Assembly (NCBI GenBank): GCA_001723855.1
Contig: MCBC01000117.1
Coordinates: 1 to 18,683 of the forward strand
Reading direction: 5' to 3'
DNA: 18,683 bases
Source of the DNA: Candidatus Altarchaeales archaeon WOR_SM1_86-2
Lineage (GTDB): Archaea > Altiarchaeota > Altiarchaeia > IMC4 > MCBC01
Shown here: positions 15,486 to 18,683 of the stretch, in pieces
How the letters are laid out: every line of letters starts with the position of its first letter
Numbering within the stretch: position 1 is the stretch's first letter
Translations under genes and position numbers: made by a program
The notes under the pieces: generated by a model
The model's database searches: none
Told to the model about the DNA's origin: nothing
What the model saw: the letters and a program-made list of their open reading frames with translations, nothing else

Positions 15486-16034
15486 TTATAAATTATATTT
15501 ACTTAGTATCTCATTAACCTTCTCGTGCAGATCCTTAAGCGATCCGGAGTTATCTATTCTGTAATCTGCCAGTTTCTCGGTTTCACCTATGTATTTTTCA
15601 GTTTCTTGTTTCCCGGAGTTTAAAAATTCCTCAAATGTTATATTTGTCTCGTTCTTCTGCCCCCTAATTTTACACCTCTCGTATCTAACCTCCGGCGGGG
15701 CGTCAATACTTACAAGCAAATTGTTATCAAAGCATCTGAGCATCTCTACTTCATTCACGTATCGTATGCCGTCCACCACAATTATACCGGCGTTATCCCC
15801 CTCAATGTCCTTCTTTAGAGCATCTACAATCACGCTGCTCCCCAATTCTGCCCTGAGTGCCTTGCCAAGAGCCTGGAGGTTTTCTCTGTTGCGGGGCAGA
15901 TAAAGCCGGTCAAGCACATCCGCCAGGATGTCTGATATTACATGCCTGCTTGCTCCGTAGCCGGAGCATAAATGCTCTGTCACAGCGCCTTTACCGGATC
16001 CGATCCTGCCAACCAACCCAATAACGAGTTTCAT
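15486..16034 (-). CDS. P-loop kinase, dephospho-CoA kinase / nucleotide kinase-like
   Basis: 182 residues from the ATG at 16034 (a TTG three codons earlier overlaps the bud32 stop and is less likely). The P-loop GRIGSGKGA (9-17) has GKG rather than GKS/T, as in adenylate-kinase-type loops. VVDGIRYVNEVEML resembles the Walker B region, and the later segment with RYERCKIRGQ looks like the LID arginines. The overall form is of a CoaE-like or (d)NMP kinase that phosphorylates a nucleotide-like substrate. Archaea are reported to use an unrelated GTP-dependent dephospho-CoA kinase, so the CoaE role should not be assumed. Position 2 of the bud32 operon, starting 1 nt after the bud32 stop, suggests translational coupling. 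Confidence 0.75.
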   Translation of the reverse strand: MKLVIGLVGRIGSGKGAVTEHLCSGYGASRHVISDILADVLDRLYLPRNRENLQALGKALRAELGSSVIVDALKKDIEGDNAGIIVVDGIRYVNEVEMLRCFDNNLLVSIDAPPEVRYERCKIRGQKNETNITFEEFLNSGKQETEKYIGETEKLADYRIDNSGSLKDLHEKVNEILSKYNL

Positions 16035-16035
16035 T

Positions 16036-16641
16036 TTATTCAAAGTACCTGCCCCTCTTTTCTATCCCGCCCGCTCTTTTCATAACATCTTCCCGTCCGC
16101 CATAATTCCTATATCCCTCGCAGATGGCGTTCCAGATGAGGTCAAATTTTTTTGCATGCAGCGGCTTCAATGCTTTTTTAAAAACCACCAAATCCATTGC
16201 CTTATCTTCGGTTCTTTTGGACATCATGCCGAGTCCAAAGTCTATGAAGTATATTCCATCGTCTTTCTTAAGCATATTGGATGTGGTGAGATCGTTATGG
16301 ACTATATCGGAGTTATGAAGGATTGCGATATTTGCCCCAATATCCCTGCTTAACCTTATCGTTTCTTTCTCCCCTGTGTTCGCAAACACATCCCTGATCA
16401 TCACCCCGTCTATAAACTCCATCACTATCTTATTCTCATTCAGATCGGTATCATATACCCCCGGGGTAAGGACTCCGGCTCTCAGAGACCTATCAAGCAA
16501 CTTTGATTCTCGTTTTGTTCTTTGCCTTCGCAGTTTCAAATCCAATTCTTTAACTCTATACTCTTTCTTGATCCTGTGCTTTATTAATCTACCCCCCTCC
16601 AGGTAAATGTTTGCTTCCGCACCTTTTGCTATCAGACGCAT
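16036..16641 (-). CDS. bud32: KEOPS complex atypical kinase/ATPase Bud32
   Basis: 201 residues, with the minimal kinase fold of Bud32/PRPK. Visible motifs: the GAEANIY glycine-poor loop, IKHRIKKEYR with Lys21, HNDLTTSNML (115-124) with Asp117 and Asn122 as catalytic and metal residues, and DFGLG (134-138). The basic C-terminal tail ending RGRYFE is a family hallmark. In KEOPS, Bud32 works with Kae1, Cgi121 and Pcc1 to make the t6A modification at position 37 of ANN-decoding tRNAs. In many euryarchaea Bud32 is fused to Kae1; here it stands alone, and no other KEOPS gene is in the window. First gene of a three-gene operon, with a TATA-like box about 22 nt before the ATG. Confidence 0.93.
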   Translation of the reverse strand: MRLIAKGAEANIYLEGGRLIKHRIKKEYRVKELDLKLRRQRTKRESKLLDRSLRAGVLTPGVYDTDLNENKIVMEFIDGVMIRDVFANTGEKETIRLSRDIGANIAILHNSDIVHNDLTTSNMLKKDDGIYFIDFGLGMMSKRTEDKAMDLVVFKKALKPLHAKKFDLIWNAICEGYRNYGGREDVMKRAGGIEKRGRYFE

Positions 16642-16657
16642 TTTAATTCACTACATC

Positions 16658-16668
16658 CTATTATACTG
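16658..16668 (-). promoter_or_regulatory. TATA-like element upstream of bud32
   Basis: The minus strand reads CAGTATAATAGG here, centred about 22 nt before the bud32 ATG at 16641. This suits a near-leaderless transcript for the bud32-kinase-acylphosphatase operon. Confidence 0.4.
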
Positions 16669-16751
16669 CGCCAAATCCAATAAGGCGACAGTTTTAAGTT
16701 TAATAAAAATTTTGGAATTAACATACGGATTTTGAGGGAAATCACCGGTTC

Positions 16752-17777
16752 TTATGCACTCTCCGCGCTTTTAATCAAATGCTCGATCACCTCCCTGAAT
16801 TCTTTTTCCTCGGAAGCCAAATCATTCTGACTTTCATAACCATTCCCGATTCTGTAATACTTGCATCCAAAAACATAGGTTGGTATACTGCCTCCAGGAT
16901 TAAATTTTTGATAAACCCCAAGGTCAGATCCAGGTACCGATGTTTCAACTTCAGCGGTTAATGTATCGTCATTTATGTCAAGTTCCCAGTGATGAGCCAC
17001 TATTTTACCGCTGTCAACGTAATCTTTCACAGTTTCATCAAAAGTGCTTTTAATCCACTTGCAATGAGGGCACCATGTTGTTGAGAATTCAAATATTATT
17101 GGTTTTCCATCCCCCACACATATCCCTGCATTCGGGTCATTAGATTTAAACGTGGTAAAACCACCTTCTGGGGCAGTATCCGGCACATACTTAACTTTAC
17201 TTTTTGTCATATTTACAATAGCGATTTCAAATATCAGCGTTTTACCCGCTAATGGAGGGTTATAATCAAGCGTTATGATCGTATCCGTAATATCCGATAT
17301 TCTTGCCTGTCCCATCCCGGTGTTAACCATCATCCCTATGATTGGATTATGGCGTGCCGTCACGGTTATGCTGACGCCCGACGCATTCCTGCAGTCATCT
17401 GCAAATTTTTTGAGTTCTTCTTTGCTTGCAAACGCCCCAACATGCAGTTCACCATTCGCCCTGCAGCCAAACTGCGGGACTCCCTGGCCGATATCAAGAA
17501 CATCGCTGAATTCCTGCCTCTTTGCCTCATAGTCCGGATTTTTATTGTAGACGTCATGAAATTCATAGCTTTCATTCTTTAATTCTGCAACCCACGGCTC
17601 CATCTTTCTGCACCAGGGACAAGTATCAACATGATAGAACACCACATTTCGATCCCCCTCTTTGAGTGCGCGCGTGATATTTTTGACACCCAGCACTTCC
17701 AATTCTATTCCCCCCATCATATATTTCTTACCAGCAACGGGCTGTTGACCCGGCACCAGTTGTTTAAACTCGGGGAT
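16752..17777 (-). CDS. FKBP/thioredoxin lipoprotein, 3' part after frameshift: nested Trx (CPWC), FKBP tail, second Trx (CPHC)
   Basis: This frame continues the FKBP gene (17717-18178) after a 1-nt break at about 17777; reading from 17777 gives [19 protein letters not shown]. Numbered on the restored 475-residue protein: a thioredoxin-like domain (about 165-265) with CPWC at 187-190 and GVPQFGC at the cis-Pro position; then [18 protein letters not shown] and [16 protein letters not shown] (about 276-321), the C-terminal strands of a SlyD-like FKBP; then a second thioredoxin-like domain (about 350-475) with CPHC at 370-373. So the first thioredoxin appears inserted inside the FKBP fold. If this part is translated alone, the first usable start is the GTG at 17756, which would lack export signals. 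Likely role: thiol-disulfide exchange on exported proteins. Confidence 0.85.
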   Translation of the reverse strand: MPEFKQLVPGQQPVAGKKYMMGGIELEVLGVKNITRALKEGDRNVVFYHVDTCPWCRKMEPWVAELKNESYEFHDVYNKNPDYEAKRQEFSDVLDIGQGVPQFGCRANGELHVGAFASKEELKKFADDCRNASGVSITVTARHNPIIGMMVNTGMGQARISDITDTIITLDYNPPLAGKTLIFEIAIVNMTKSKVKYVPDTAPEGGFTTFKSNDPNAGICVGDGKPIIFEFSTTWCPHCKWIKSTFDETVKDYVDSGKIVAHHWELDINDDTLTAEVETSVPGSDLGVYQKFNPGGSIPTYVFGCKYYRIGNGYESQNDLASEEKEFREVIEHLIKSAESA

Positions 17778-18178
17778 TGTATATCCACCGCCTTATTGGG
17801 GTCCCACTCACCATACGCTTTCTCCGGGGGGATGGTTATATTTTTCTTCTCCCCGATTTTCATTCCAACCACTTCTTCATCAAAACCTTTGATCATCTCC
17901 CCCTCACCAACCTTAAACTCTAAAGGTTCATAATTTCTATCGGGATTATAGATTCCGGATTCCTTTGCAGTGTTTTCATAAGATGTGTCAAATACCGTTC
18001 CATTAAGGAATCTCCCCACATAATCCACTTTCACGATGTCCCCAGATGCTGCAACGGTAATGTTCTCGGTTGCATTCACTGTTACATTTCCCTGGTTTTC
18101 GCCGCCCTCTTCAATACATCCCGCACTCATCAATACCAATATAACCCCTACTAACCCGAACACAGCATATTCTTTCAT
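17717..18178 (-). CDS. FKBP/thioredoxin lipoprotein, 5' part: lipoprotein signal and SlyD-like FKBP N-terminal half (frameshifted end)
   Basis: The start at the ATG at 18178 gives [21 protein letters not shown], a lipoprotein signal with lipobox Cys21; a TATA-like box sits about 27 nt upstream. A GTG 13 codons earlier is less likely. Residues 45-134 are the N-terminal part of an archaeal FKBP peptidyl-prolyl isomerase: [21 protein letters not shown], then [16 protein letters not shown] and [16 protein letters not shown]. Homologues such as the M. jannaschii FKBP continue with a PxxEF segment and the insert-in-flap domain. Here that continuation lies in the next frame, and this frame instead ends after about 20 unrelated residues. 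Restoring one A in the minus strand at about 17777 (CAATCCCC to CAAATCCCC) rejoins both halves as 476 codons. Confidence 0.85.
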   Translation of the reverse strand: MKEYAVFGLVGVILVLMSAGCIEEGGENQGNVTVNATENITVAASGDIVKVDYVGRFLNGTVFDTSYENTAKESGIYNPDRNYEPLEFKVGEGEMIKGFDEEVVGMKIGEKKNITIPPEKAYGEWDPNKAVDIQSPSLNNWCRVNSPLLVRNI

Positions 18179-18199
18179 CTTATTCTTTATTTTATTAAA

Positions 18200-18210
18200 T
18201 AATTTAAATA
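18200..18210 (-). promoter_or_regulatory. TATA-like element upstream of the FKBP/thioredoxin gene
   Basis: The minus strand reads TATTTAAATT, centred about 27 nt before the ATG at 18178. It supports that ATG over the GTG at 18217 and suggests transcription separate from the upstream thioredoxin gene. Confidence 0.4.
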
Positions 18211-18234
18211 AAAACACCTAAATTATAAGTCGTT

Positions 18235-18683
18235 TTATCCTTCTGAAGCGGCAACGCATTCATCCGCAAAGTTCTGCATGTCCTCCTTGCTTGGAAATTC
18301 TCCGATATGTTTTTTCTTGTTTGACACGCATCCAAATTGCGGGACTCCGCCATCAACATCAATAATATCACTTAAATGTTCCAGAACAAGCGCTTTCTTT
18401 GCTTCAAACTCGGGGTCTTTATTATAGAGGTCATAAAACTCATACCCCGCCCCCGTTAATTCTGCAACCCACGGCTCCATTTTTACGCAGTGCGGGCACC
18501 AGTCCGCGTGATAGAATATAACGCTGCCCTCTTTAAGACCGGGTATCAGATCGGAAATCGATAAATTAGCTGGCTCAGCGTCGGGACAGCCGTCTTCATC
18601 ACTGTAATTATTATAGGTCTCGGGCTCGTTTAGGCATTGGTCTACATCATCCATAATTCCATCATCGTCTGAATCATAAAGGA
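18235..18683 (-). CDS. TSP3-repeat thioredoxin-like protein (5' end outside window)
   Basis: The frame is open to the window edge, so the N-terminus is missing; the ATG at 18654 is internal. The visible N-terminal part, YDSDDDGIMDDVDQC then DEDGCPDAEP, is a thrombospondin type-3 calcium-binding repeat and implies an extracellular location. A thioredoxin-like domain follows, with [22 protein letters not shown] at the cis-Pro position, and a helical end (SKEDMQNFADEC). This domain closely resembles the CPWC thioredoxin nested in the downstream FKBP gene, including a 25-nt identical DNA stretch. It lies 56 nt upstream of that gene on the same strand. Probably an exported thiol-disulfide oxidoreductase. 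Confidence 0.85.
   Translation of the reverse strand, partial: LYDSDDDGIMDDVDQCLNEPETYNNYSDEDGCPDAEPANLSISDLIPGLKEGSVIFYHADWCPHCVKMEPWVAELTGAGYEFYDLYNKDPEFEAKKALVLEHLSDIIDVDGGVPQFGCVSNKKKHIGEFPSKEDMQNFADECVAASEG

Noticed and set aside
15951..15968. Hairpin TGCTCCG-TAGC-CGGAGCA resembling the 9258-9272 hairpin
   Set aside because: Lies inside the well-supported kinase coding sequence, is isolated, and has a 4-nt loop; treated as coincidence.

Overview
The window looks archaeal. It encodes a class III signal-peptide pilin, a stand-alone Bud32 kinase, an archaeal-type MtnA, and secreted proteins with PKD, CARDB, DUF333, PepSY and thrombospondin-3 repeats. Several genes have a TATA-like box about 22-29 nt before a sensible ATG, which suits leaderless archaeal transcription. 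The lineage cannot be fixed from sequence alone; an uncultivated euryarchaeal, Altiarchaeota-like or DPANN-like genome would fit. No rRNA, tRNA, CRISPR array or transposase was seen.

Layout. 1-3654 (+) is the 3' part of a large surface protein with an M64-like metalloprotease domain, CARDB and PKD repeats and a C-terminal membrane anchor. 3655-4590 is a low-density stretch with a frameshifted NHL-repeat remnant, a small membrane protein, a doubtful ORF and a pair of palindromes. 4561-6093 (-) holds mtnA and a pilin-like protein. 6196-9173 (-) holds a secreted papain-family (C1A) protease followed 14 nt later by a Cys-rich DUF333 membrane protein. 9174-9546 has no convincing gene but contains a dense cluster of hairpins. 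9547-15198 (+) holds dCMP deaminase, a secreted Cys-rich PepSY-like protein and a very large M4/M36-like metalloprotease. 15202-16641 (-) is a tight operon of bud32, a P-loop kinase and acylphosphatase. 16752-18683 (-) carries extracytoplasmic folding and redox genes: a TSP3-thioredoxin protein cut by the window edge, and an FKBP/thioredoxin lipoprotein gene broken by a single-base frameshift near 17777.

Theme. Most genes are for exported proteins. Three protease families (M64-like, C1A, M4/M36-like) and several Cys-rich secreted proteins lie near a lipoprotein that appears to join a SlyD-like FKBP fold to two CxxC thioredoxin domains. The first thioredoxin seems to be inserted inside the FKBP 'insert-in-flap' domain, and a close paralogue of it sits in the adjacent gene. 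I infer a cell-surface folding and disulfide factor. The most unusual non-coding object is at 9216-9325: four hairpins, each with a 3-nt loop closed by a C-G pair, partly enclosed by outer stems.
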